From assembly GCA_002712335.1 (NCBI GenBank), contig PATI01000024.1, forward strand, positions 1 through 10,389: a DNA stretch of 10,389 bases, given 5' to 3'. The notes under the pieces were generated by a model. It did no database searches, was not told where the DNA came from, and saw nothing but the letters and a program-made list of their open reading frames with translations. Position 1 is the stretch's first letter; each line of letters opens with the position of its first letter. Shown here one piece after another: positions 1 through 6,804 of this stretch. The stretch is from Rhodospirillaceae bacterium. GTDB lineage: Bacteria > Pseudomonadota > Alphaproteobacteria > MPNO01 > UBA2964. The translations under genes and the position numbers were made by a program.

Positions 1-27
1 TGATTAATTTCATCATTGATATTCTTT

Positions 28-969
28 ATGGGCTCATTGATCCGAGGATTCGATTTGACAAATAATTCCGCTTCATCTTCTGCGAGGATTAATCGAGATG
101 CCCGTGCGTTGCGCTTCCGACGGGCCCTTCGACCTTGGTTGAAGCCAAAGATAATAATGGGTGGTTGTCTTGTATTCTTACTTATTTTTATGGGAGTACT
201 TGCTCCTATTTTATCACCCTTTGACCCTAATCTTCAAAATTTGTCCAATACATTGCAGGCACCACAATGGTGGGGTGGCGATAACTTTTTAGGGACTGAT
301 CATGTCGGCCGAGATATATTAAGCCGAATTTTTTATGGAGCGCGGATTTCACTGGTAATAGCAGGTACCGTAGTGGTTATTTCGGGGGTTATTGGAGTGG
401 GCTTGGGTGCTATCTCTGGTTATTTTGCGGGACGTACTGATTTTTTTATTCAGAAACTCGTTGAAGTTATATGGGCATTTCCACCTCTTCTTCTTGCTAT
501 TGCGGTGCTTGCCTTCTTTGGCCAAGGCCTCTGGATATTAATTGTGGCGCTCGTTGCACAGCGCTGGATTCCCTATTGTCGAGTCTCTCGGGGTCAAGCC
601 TTATCGCTACGGACAAGAGATTTTGTTGATGCGGCTCGGTCGTTGGGGGCAAGCGATACTAGAATTGTAATAAAACATATTCTCCCTAATCTGATGCAGG
701 CAGCAATGGTTATTGGGACTTTTGCAATGGCCACTGCCATAATCGCTGAGGCAAGTCTCAGTTTTCTCGGCCTTGGTGTGCCGCCGGAGATTCCAACTTG
801 GGGTAGCATGCTCGCAGACGGACGTGCGTACATCAGTACTTCATGGTGGTTGGCACTTTTTCCAGGCCTATGCATTTTCTTTACAGTGCTTGGCATTAAT
901 CTACTTGGCGACGGCATGAGGGATATATTTGACCCACGTTTAAAGCGATCGGGCTCCGGTGTTGGTTAA
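28..969 (+). CDS. ABC transporter permease, DppC/OppC type (dipeptide/oligopeptide/nickel importer family)
   Basis: Inner-membrane permease of a peptide-type ABC importer. It would pair with a DppB-like permease, two ATPases and a binding protein, none of them in this window; they probably lie to the left. Numbering from the TTG at 16, a basic N-terminal tail (about 1-44) precedes a first membrane segment (about 46-66). The periplasmic DppC signature follows, with LGTD at 92-95 and GRDILSR at 98-104. Four or five more hydrophobic segments lie between about 111 and 298. The EAA loop that docks to the ATPase is clear at about 202-225 (DAARSLG then HILPN). PTWGSML at 260-266 is also typical. The reading frame is closed upstream by a TGA at 1-3, so the start lies in the window. 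I prefer the ATG at 28 (313 aa) over the TTG at 16; neither has a good ribosome site. The substrate cannot be deduced. Confidence 0.93.
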   Translation: MGSLIRGFDLTNNSASSSARINRDARALRFRRALRPWLKPKIIMGGCLVFLLIFMGVLAPILSPFDPNLQNLSNTLQAPQWWGGDNFLGTDHVGRDILSRIFYGARISLVIAGTVVVISGVIGVGLGAISGYFAGRTDFFIQKLVEVIWAFPPLLLAIAVLAFFGQGLWILIVALVAQRWIPYCRVSRGQALSLRTRDFVDAARSLGASDTRIVIKHILPNLMQAAMVIGTFAMATAIIAEASLSFLGLGVPPEIPTWGSMLADGRAYISTSWWLALFPGLCIFFTVLGINLLGDGMRDIFDPRLKRSGSGVG

Positions 970-1003
970 CTAATTGCCAAATGTTTACTTGTTAAATTTT
1001 CAA
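970..1003. other. short convergent intergenic gap without a visible terminator
   Basis: These 34 bases separate the stop codons of the permease (+) and the SDR-fold gene (-). I see no GC-rich stem followed by a T run in either direction, so the two transcripts may run into each other or end by another mechanism. Confidence 0.5.
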
Positions 1004-1813
1004 CTATCCGTCGCGGAAAGCATCCATCATTGGTTTTTGCTGTCCACCGTCAATTTCAATCATAGTGCCATTAACAAAATGTGCGAGAGGTGAAGCGAGA
1101 TAGGTAACAAGATTTGCGACCTCGAGCGTCTCTGCTATACGGCCGAGGGGTATACTGCGCGGTGCCAATTGATTAGCTTCTTCATAACTGATTTTCATAT
1201 CTCGTGACATACCGTTTACAAGTCCGGTCCATCTCTCAGTTCTGACAGGACCAGGGTTTACGGCCACAAAACTTATATTATCTCTCCCGTATTGCCCTGC
1301 GAGTGCGATTGTCAAGTTCTGGCCTGCGGCATTGGCAGCACCTGGAGCGATTTCCCAATAGGAATGCTTGATGCCATCATTTCCAATTAAATTAACTACT
1401 CGTCCGCCTCCCTGTTTTTTCAGGTGAGGTATCACCGCTCGGGTACAGCGGACATAGCCGAAAAATTTTAATTGCAGGGCGTCTTCCCATTGCTCATCTG
1501 ATAGGTACTCCAAGACGCCCCCAGTTGCGGCTCCAGCATTATTTACTAGTATGTCGACACCTTTCAGGGCTCTTACAGATTCTTCAATAAAAGAGTTTGC
1601 TTGTTCCGTCTCTGTAAGATCTGCGGTAATAGGAATAATTTTTTGCCCAGTATTCTCCGCTATTTCTTTAGCCGTATCTTCGAGAGGTTCCTTTCGCCGA
1701 GCACAAATTGCGACATCCACGCCTTCCTGAGCTAAAGCAAGGGTTATAGATTTTCCAATGCCCTCGCTCCCGCCAGTTACTATTGCCTTTTTTCCCTTTA
1801 GTTGAAGATCCAT
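1004..1813 (-). CDS. SDR-fold protein with an atypical active site (FabG-like annotation likely)
   Basis: A 269-aa Rossmann-fold protein of classical SDR length. The nucleotide-binding half is intact: TGGSEGIG at 13-20, an Ala-Arg-Arg at 38-40 that suggests NADP(H), Asp65 in ADLT, and NNAG at 91-94. The C-terminal NPGPV (186-190) and the IDGGQ end (254-258) are also normal. The catalytic half is not. Aligned by eye on the VVN at 139-141 and the downstream AAxxxLT, the usual tetrad Asn-Ser-Tyr-Lys is replaced by Lys116, Gly144, Pro157 and Asn161. A Tyr at 152 lies nearby but out of register. The frame is otherwise undamaged, so this is a divergent subfamily rather than a decaying gene. The ATG at 1811-1813 has a GGTGAG ribosome site at 1822-1827, 8 nt away. 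It is divergently oriented to the molybdenum hydroxylase gene. Whether it reduces anything is unknown. Confidence 0.9.
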   Translation of the reverse strand: MDLQLKGKKAIVTGGSEGIGKSITLALAQEGVDVAICARRKEPLEDTAKEIAENTGQKIIPITADLTETEQANSFIEESVRALKGVDILVNNAGAATGGVLEYLSDEQWEDALQLKFFGYVRCTRAVIPHLKKQGGGRVVNLIGNDGIKHSYWEIAPGAANAAGQNLTIALAGQYGRDNISFVAVNPGPVRTERWTGLVNGMSRDMKISYEEANQLAPRSIPLGRIAETLEVANLVTYLASPLAHFVNGTMIEIDGGQQKPMMDAFRDG

Positions 1814-1967
1814 TGCCCTATCTCACCCTTAAATTTTTTAATTGATAAAGAGATAATGTATCTTTTTTAGTATTCGGGGAATGGTTTATTGCAATTTTTT
1901 ATACCAGACCATTGCCCTTGCAATTAGCATTGCCGTAACTTGTTTAAATGGGGTACGGGGATTAGAG
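1814..1967. promoter_or_regulatory. divergent intergenic/leader region between the SDR gene and the molybdenum hydroxylase gene
   Basis: This AT-rich stretch must hold promoters for both directions. On the plus strand a -35-like TTGATA at 1842-1847 and a -10-like TAGTAT at 1868-1873 are visible, but the 20-nt spacing is long. A separate GATAAT at 1852-1857 has no good partner. No operator-like palindrome stands out. If transcription starts near 1880, translation from 1968 rather than 1881 is favoured. The assignment is weak. Confidence 0.25.
1957..1960 (+). promoter_or_regulatory. ribosome-binding site supporting the 1968 start of the molybdenum hydroxylase
   Basis: A GGGG run lies 7 nt before the ATG at 1968. 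The alternative ATG at 1881 has its G-run only about two bases upstream, too close to serve. This supports dropping the 29-residue N-terminal extension. Confidence 0.4.
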
Positions 1968-4277
1968 ATGAATGACACTAAAGCAATTCGGTATATTGGA
2001 GAATCGGTTTCCCGAATTGAAGACCAAAAATTTCTTATGGGCCAAGGGCAATTTGTAGACGATGTGACCATGCCCGGTTTATTGCATATGGCAATTTTAC
2101 GGAGCCCTCTGTCACACGGGATAATTAAAGCCATAGATCTTGAGAAAGCTCGATTAATGCCTGGCGTAGTAGATGTATTTTCGGCTCAAGATATAGATAT
2201 CCCTTTGCCGGATATTCCGCTGAGATTGGCACCTTTCCGTGGTTTTGAAAGATTCCTCCAAAAACCTATTGCTGTCGATAAAGTACGTTATGTTGGGGAA
2301 CCTGTGGTCGTTATTGTTGCTGAAAGCCCCTATTTGGCCGAAGATGCAATTGCTAAGGTGAAACTGGACCTTGATGCTTTGCCTGCCGTTACCAACGTAG
2401 AAGATGCCGCCGAAGGTAAGTACTTATTGCACGAGGTGGCAGGTGAAAATATTGGGGCGTCCTATCGTGTTGAACGAGGGAATGTAGAAACTGCTTTTGA
2501 TAATGCACCCTATATACGCCGAGAGCGATTTGTGACCAATCGTCATGCAGCTTGTCCTCTGGAGACAAGAGGTCTTATCGGTGAATGCGATCAAGATTCT
2601 GGAAGGTTACGCCTCACCGGAGCTGCTAAAGTCACTTATTTTAATAGGCGCCATATAGCTGCAGCTTTTGATCTCGACGAAGAAAAAGTGGAGTTGATCG
2701 AACTGGATGTTGGTGGAGGCTTTGGAGCACGAGGAGAGCTTTATCCCGAGTATTATTTGGTGCTTATTGCTGCCCGACGGGTCGGGAAACCTGTCAAATG
2801 GATTGAAGATCGGCGTGAAAATCTCATGGCATGCAATCATTCTCGTGATATTACTTGTGATTTGGAAATTGCAGGAACGCTTGACGGTACAATTCTTGGC
2901 ATGCGTTGCACAGTGCTTGGAGATCTCGGTGCCTATGTTCGCACGAATGGTGGCGTGGTTCCATCCAAGGCGGTCCAATTTTTACCCGGTCCCTATCGAA
3001 TACCTTCATTCGCTGCAGAAATGAAAGCGATTGTCACTAACAAGACACCGGTTGGAACTATGCGGGGCCCTGGGCGATTTGAAGCAACTTTTTGTCGTGA
3101 GCGCATGCTGGATATAATGGCTCGGGATCTCTTTATCGACCCCGCAGAATTACGATTAAAAAATTTGTTGAATTCTGAGGAGCTGCCCTATCGGATTGGT
3201 GAACTCGTACCTGGTGATCCTGACGCGACTTTTGACGAAGGAGACTATGGGTCTGCCTTTCGCCAATTATTGGAAATGATTGATTATGACAACTGGAAGA
3301 CAAAACAGGGCTATGAGCTGGATGGTAGACTCATGGGGTTAGGTCTAGCTATTTTTGTCGAGAGCAGTGCTGGCGGCCCACCGGAAACTGCGAGTATTAA
3401 TATCCACTGTGATGGTCGAGTTGAGTTGTGCACGGGTGCATCCTCGGTGGGGCAGGGTTTGGAAACGGGTATGGCACAAATCTGTGCAGAATTTCTCGAG
3501 ATAGATATTAAACTCATAACTGTGAAGCACGGTAGTACGAATATTTTGGAAACGGGTGGCGGAACATTCAATAGTCGCTGTACGGTGATGGCAGGTAACG
3601 CTGTCAGAGAGGCCGCCGAGTCTTTGAAGATCAGGGCCCTGGAACTTGCAGCTTTACGTTGGAATGTGGGCGCAAATGAATTGGTGTACGAGTCAGGTGC
3701 CGTGTCACGAGAAAATGGCGGGTCCCTGACGCTTTCCCAACTAGCGGAATTTGCGGCGGCGCGTGATCAAAATGGTCTCTCTTCTGATGCAAGTTTCAGT
3801 AACGACGGAAATGTTTCTTACTCTTATGGTGCGCATGCTGCACTTGTCGGTGTTGACGTTGAGACTGGCGCAATTGATTTAATCAGGTATGCATTGATAG
3901 AAGATATCGGTCGAGCATTGAATCCGATAATGGTTGAAGGCCAGGCTGTTGGCGGACTTGTGCAAGGCCTTGGCGGCACTTTGTTAGACCATATGATTTA
4001 TGATCAAGATGGACAGCTGTTAACTACCAACTTTGCAGAATATCTTTTGCCTAATGCTACTGGGCTACCGGAAATCACTACTGTGGCACTGGAGGAGAGT
4101 GCCTCTAAATTTAATCCTATGGGGTTCAAGGGTGCTGGCGAGGGCGGTATCGTTGCCGTAGCGGGCGCGGTCAGTAATGCTGTTGTACATGCATTGAGTG
4201 ACTATAATATAAACATTACCGATCTGCCGTTAACACCAATGAAAGTAAGAAAACTTCTTAGAGAAAAGGGTCTCTAA
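1968..4277 (+). CDS. xanthine dehydrogenase/CoxL-family molybdopterin-binding large subunit
   Basis: Large catalytic subunit of a molybdenum hydroxylase, an enzyme class that oxidises aldehydes, N-heterocycles or CO using water. From ATG 1968 it is 769 aa, normal for the family. The start YIGESVSRIEDQKFLMGQG is the conserved N-terminus of the Ald_Xan_dh_C domain. GGGFGAR is at 249-255 and an RGPGR loop at 366-370. A GQG...AQI..E motif and GGGTFNSR follow in the second half. The catalytic base Glu725 sits in GAGEGG (nt 4140-4142). The CoxL form I signature AYRCSFR is absent. The loop reads TMRGPGR, closest to the form II type AYRGAGR, so I do not call it CO dehydrogenase. No iron-sulfur or FAD subunit gene is adjacent. 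Its stop overlaps the next start by one base (TAATG), implying translational coupling to the amidohydrolase. The substrate is unknown. Confidence 0.93.
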   Translation: MNDTKAIRYIGESVSRIEDQKFLMGQGQFVDDVTMPGLLHMAILRSPLSHGIIKAIDLEKARLMPGVVDVFSAQDIDIPLPDIPLRLAPFRGFERFLQKPIAVDKVRYVGEPVVVIVAESPYLAEDAIAKVKLDLDALPAVTNVEDAAEGKYLLHEVAGENIGASYRVERGNVETAFDNAPYIRRERFVTNRHAACPLETRGLIGECDQDSGRLRLTGAAKVTYFNRRHIAAAFDLDEEKVELIELDVGGGFGARGELYPEYYLVLIAARRVGKPVKWIEDRRENLMACNHSRDITCDLEIAGTLDGTILGMRCTVLGDLGAYVRTNGGVVPSKAVQFLPGPYRIPSFAAEMKAIVTNKTPVGTMRGPGRFEATFCRERMLDIMARDLFIDPAELRLKNLLNSEELPYRIGELVPGDPDATFDEGDYGSAFRQLLEMIDYDNWKTKQGYELDGRLMGLGLAIFVESSAGGPPETASINIHCDGRVELCTGASSVGQGLETGMAQICAEFLEIDIKLITVKHGSTNILETGGGTFNSRCTVMAGNAVREAAESLKIRALELAALRWNVGANELVYESGAVSRENGGSLTLSQLAEFAAARDQNGLSSDASFSNDGNVSYSYGAHAALVGVDVETGAIDLIRYALIEDIGRALNPIMVEGQAVGGLVQGLGGTLLDHMIYDQDGQLLTTNFAEYLLPNATGLPEITTVALEESASKFNPMGFKGAGEGGIVAVAGAVSNAVVHALSDYNINITDLPLTPMKVRKLLREKGL

Positions 4278-5269
4278 TGATTATTGATGTTCATGCCCAC
4301 TTTGTCCCTCCATCGGTTATTGAAACACTTGCCGACCGTGGCTTGGACTTTGGAATAAATCTGGTCGAGTCAGAACCTGGTTGTCATTGTTGTAAATTTG
4401 AATCAGGAATCCAAATTCGTCCATTCTTTGATGCGCTGACCGACGTAGATATTCGATTGAATGAAATGTCGAAAGTTGGGATAGAACACCAAGTCCTATC
4501 CATGTGGACAGATATATTTGGTTATGAAATGTCAGCTTCTAAGGGGTTGGCCTGGCATCGATTGATGAATGAATGCTTGGCTGATGTTTGTGAGGCACAC
4601 CATGGCATCTTTTCATGGATGGCCTCAGGGCCTTTACAGGATGCGGAAAAAGCGGCAAGAGAGCTTGAGCGTTCAATGAAAGCCGGCGCCGTTGGAACAA
4701 TTGTGGCAACCCATGTTGATCATAGGAACTTGGGGGAATGTAATCTAGATGAATTCTGGTCAACTTGCGTCGAATTGGGTGCTCCAGTTTTTCTTCATCC
4801 TGCGCAGCCCATCGCCCCCAAACGTGCAACGAAATTTGCCCTCAATCAGGTTGTAGCCTACACAAATGATACGACATTGACAGTCGGGTCACTAATTTCT
4901 AATGGTGTGTTGGATAGATTTCCTGATTTGCAGCTAGTTTTGTCGCACGGTGGAGGTTCAACACCCTGGCTCATCGGCAGATTTGATAGAATGTATAAAG
5001 CGACGTCGCATAAAATCACAGGAACAGTGGCTGAACAGTTACCTTCGGCATACTTAAAGCAACTTTATTACGACACCATCCTGCATCATGGATCGGCTCT
5101 CCGTTTTTTAAGAGATTTGGTAGGAGTTGATCGATTGCTATTAGGGACTGATCTACCTTTTCCCCCGGGAGATCCAAATCCGCTCAAGACACTCAAGGAG
5201 GCTGAATTTAGCCCTGCGGAAATGCAAAAGATAACCGACACAAACCCCCGCATGCTATACAAACTATAA
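4277..5269 (+). CDS. ACMSD-family amidohydrolase (amidohydrolase_2; probable metal-dependent decarboxylase or hydrolase)
   Basis: A TIM-barrel amidohydrolase of 330 aa, close to the length of 2-amino-3-carboxymuconate-6-semialdehyde decarboxylase (ACMSD). The metal site looks complete: His6 and His8 in DVHAHF, His174 in FLHPAQP, His224 in SHGGG and Asp292 in LGTDLPF. The spacing closely matches the ACMSD ligands (9, 11, 177, 228, 294 in the Pseudomonas enzyme, from memory). GRFDR at 234-238 is also a family hallmark. Members decarboxylate carboxylated aromatics or muconate semialdehydes (gamma-resorcylate, 5-carboxyvanillate, uracil-5-carboxylate); some are hydratases or hydrolases. A cysteine-rich patch GCHCC at 35-39 is unusual. 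Starting on the last base of the preceding stop, it is almost certainly made together with the molybdenum hydroxylase, suggesting consecutive steps. The kynurenine-pathway neighbours expected for true ACMSD are absent. Confidence 0.92.
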   Translation: MIIDVHAHFVPPSVIETLADRGLDFGINLVESEPGCHCCKFESGIQIRPFFDALTDVDIRLNEMSKVGIEHQVLSMWTDIFGYEMSASKGLAWHRLMNECLADVCEAHHGIFSWMASGPLQDAEKAARELERSMKAGAVGTIVATHVDHRNLGECNLDEFWSTCVELGAPVFLHPAQPIAPKRATKFALNQVVAYTNDTTLTVGSLISNGVLDRFPDLQLVLSHGGGSTPWLIGRFDRMYKATSHKITGTVAEQLPSAYLKQLYYDTILHHGSALRFLRDLVGVDRLLLGTDLPFPPGDPNPLKTLKEAEFSPAEMQKITDTNPRMLYKL

Positions 5270-5270
5270 T

Positions 5271-6440
5271 TTACGACCATAGGCGTTCAGAAGCTAGAGA
5301 TGCCCCCTCTACCATAGCCTTGAACTTTGACCAAACTACATCTGCTGTCACTTGGGGTTCGAGCCTGGCAAAGGTCCCAAAGCCACAATCAGAGCCCGCA
5401 ATGATGCGTTCCCTTCCTACAATTTTAGCCCAGTTACATATTCGCTGAGCAATGAGTTTAGGGTGTTCGACAAAATTACTCGTTGAATCAATTACACCAG
5501 GAATCAGAATTTTATGCTCAGGAATCTTCATGTCCTCTATATCCTCCCACTCATGCTCATGGCGTGGATTGGCACCTTCGAATAGGATTGCCGCGGGTCG
5601 GGCTGCCATTAATACTGGAAAAATTTTTCTGAGTGGAAAGTCGTGGGTGTGAGGGCCTTCATAGTTACCCCAACAGACATGTAATCGCATTGCCTCTGGC
5701 GGAATATTTATAGTGGCTGCGTTTACAGCTTCCATATTCCTCCAAGCTATTTTTAAGAATTCATCATCTGATAGATCTTTATACTGATTGTGGCGGGCTG
5801 AACCAAGATCTGGGCAATCAATCTGAAGAAGTGTTCCGGATTGATGAATAGACTCATATTCAACTTTCATGGAATCAGACATCGCGCCGATGTACGTTTC
5901 TTCATCTCTATAATAATCGTTTGGGACAAATTTACTAAGCACACCTGGAGAGGCGGCGGTCATAAATGTATCAACAGGTCTACTCGCTTTGCGCGCTGTC
6001 CCAAGGTTACGCAGATCCCGTTCAAGTGGTTCTTTGTTAACATAGTCAATGGGACCTACAACCCAAGGCCTGCCATATTGTAATCCCCAACCTCCTCGTT
6101 GTTTTTTTATCCGCGCTTCAAAATCTGGGTGTTCTATAATATCTAAATTAGCATTTTCTTCTGGGATCTCTGCACCTGGCGGCGGAGCAGGACTGATATT
6201 CGCCAACCTGTGTTTTACGTAAAATGTATAAGATATCTTACCCATATCGCCGTCTGATACGATATCTATGCCGTTGGCAACTTGTTCGGAAACCACCTCT
6301 TTAACCGCATCCGCGACTCTCTGATTAAGAGCATTAATGTCATGTGGCTTATTTTGGTCTTCTAACATCAGCATATCAAAGAGATCAATCGGGCGCGGAA
6401 GACTGCCAACATGTGTAGTAAGAATTCTTTCGGAGCTCAT
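5271..6440 (-). CDS. cobalamin-independent methionine synthase-like protein (MetE C-terminal domain only)
   Basis: A single-domain, zinc-dependent methyl/alkyl-transfer protein of the MetE C-terminal/UROD-like barrel family, about 389 aa against about 750 for full MetE. From the ATG at 6440, the N-terminus carries THVGSLPRP (about 9-17). DGDMG (64-68) stands where many relatives have DGE. QIDCPDLG lies near 206-213. The four zinc ligands are recognisable: His254 and Cys256 in LHVCWGN, Glu288 in FEGANPR, and Cys352 in SDCGFGT. Relatives include archaeal and core MetE proteins and epoxyalkane:coenzyme M transferases, so the thiol acceptor and alkyl donor are open. An ATG at 6446 in the same frame is an equally possible start. 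The upstream TTG at 6479 is not convincing. The ribosome site is weak and the leader is rich in T. Its stop is one base from that of the convergent amidohydrolase gene. Confidence 0.9.
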   Translation of the reverse strand: MSSERILTTHVGSLPRPIDLFDMLMLEDQNKPHDINALNQRVADAVKEVVSEQVANGIDIVSDGDMGKISYTFYVKHRLANISPAPPPGAEIPEENANLDIIEHPDFEARIKKQRGGWGLQYGRPWVVGPIDYVNKEPLERDLRNLGTARKASRPVDTFMTAASPGVLSKFVPNDYYRDEETYIGAMSDSMKVEYESIHQSGTLLQIDCPDLGSARHNQYKDLSDDEFLKIAWRNMEAVNAATINIPPEAMRLHVCWGNYEGPHTHDFPLRKIFPVLMAARPAAILFEGANPRHEHEWEDIEDMKIPEHKILIPGVIDSTSNFVEHPKLIAQRICNWAKIVGRERIIAGSDCGFGTFARLEPQVTADVVWSKFKAMVEGASLASERLWS

Positions 6441-6727
6441 TTTCATCTTAAAAAAACTAAATTTAAAATTGATTCTCAAATCAGATTTTTACTTATTGAT
6501 ATTAGACTGCATGGAACTGAGGTCTACAAATTATTTAATTAAATTTTGATAATACTTAGGTGACCAATAGCGCTGTATTTAATAATTAATATGAGATATT
6601 GGCGGACGATAATTTTTTGGGTTTGGCGCGAGTGCTCTTCAAATTGTAATCGTCAAAAAAAATGGGGTAGTGATGGTTAAAATTGTTTGGAAAAATAAAT
6701 AAAGAAACACTGTTTACCTTAAAGTGA

Positions 6728-6763
6728 GGCCAAAATTTTATTTTATTTACAAGGTTTTTGGCC
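6728..6763. repeat. 8-bp perfect inverted repeat upstream of the CMD-like gene
   Basis: GGCCAAAA at 6728-6735 is matched by TTTTGGCC at 6756-6763, with a 20-nt AT-rich spacer. It ends 41 nt before the ATG at 6805, a plausible place for an operator or a leader hairpin. No long T run follows directly, and the loop is large for a terminator. Confidence 0.45.
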
Positions 6764-6793
6764 ATCGGGTTTTATTAAGTGAAATTTTTTTAA

Positions 6794-6798
6794 AGGAG
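6794..6798 (+). promoter_or_regulatory. strong ribosome-binding site of the CMD-like gene
   Basis: AGGAG lies 6 nt before the ATG at 6805 and fixes that start. It is the best Shine-Dalgarno match in this half of the window. Confidence 0.75.
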
Positions 6799-6804
6799 TA
6801 ATAC

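Larger units (their letters stand above)
6441..6804. promoter_or_regulatory. AT-rich divergent control region of about 360 bases with no gene
   Basis: This is the longest gene-free stretch in the window. It must carry promoters for the MetE-like gene (leftward) and the CMD-like gene (rightward). I see no convincing sigma-70 hexamer pair in either direction. Visible structure is the GGCCAAAA/TTTTGGCC inverted repeat at 6728-6763, and a looser pair CCAATA (6564-6569) with TATTGG (6597-6602) around an AT-rich palindrome at 6579-6589. No tRNA, small ORF with family resemblance, or recognisable riboswitch was found. Confidence 0.5.

Noticed and set aside
594..917. Antisense open frame inside the permease gene
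   Set aside because: It mirrors the conserved EAA-loop region of the permease and has no recognisable domain.
1004..1813. SDR pseudogene
   Set aside because: The frame is complete, length and cofactor motifs are normal, and the ribosome site is good; only the active-site residues are replaced, which points to divergence rather than decay.
1881..1967. 29-residue hydrophobic N-terminal extension of the molybdenum hydroxylase, resembling a signal peptide
   Set aside because: The ribosome-site G-run is too close to the 1881 ATG, family proteins begin at the equivalent of 1968, and exported molybdenum hydroxylases use a twin-arginine signal, which is absent here.
2607..2978. Antisense open frame inside the molybdenum hydroxylase gene
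   Set aside because: It is a shadow of a strongly conserved coding region, and its protein shows no family resemblance or ribosome site.
1968..4277. Calling the gene carbon monoxide dehydrogenase (coxL)
   Set aside because: The form I signature AYRCSFR is not present and the coxS and coxM genes are not adjacent.
4277..5269. Assignment to the kynurenine/2-nitrobenzoate pathway as true ACMSD
   Set aside because: Family membership is clear, but none of the pathway neighbours (3-hydroxyanthranilate dioxygenase, aminomuconate dehydrogenase) is present.
6728..6763. Intrinsic terminator
   Set aside because: The loop is 20 nt, no T run follows the right arm directly, and no gene ends just upstream in the rightward direction.
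6441..6804. SAM or cobalamin riboswitch upstream of the MetE-like gene
   Set aside because: I found no conserved core motif or multi-stem arrangement; the leader is simply AT-rich.
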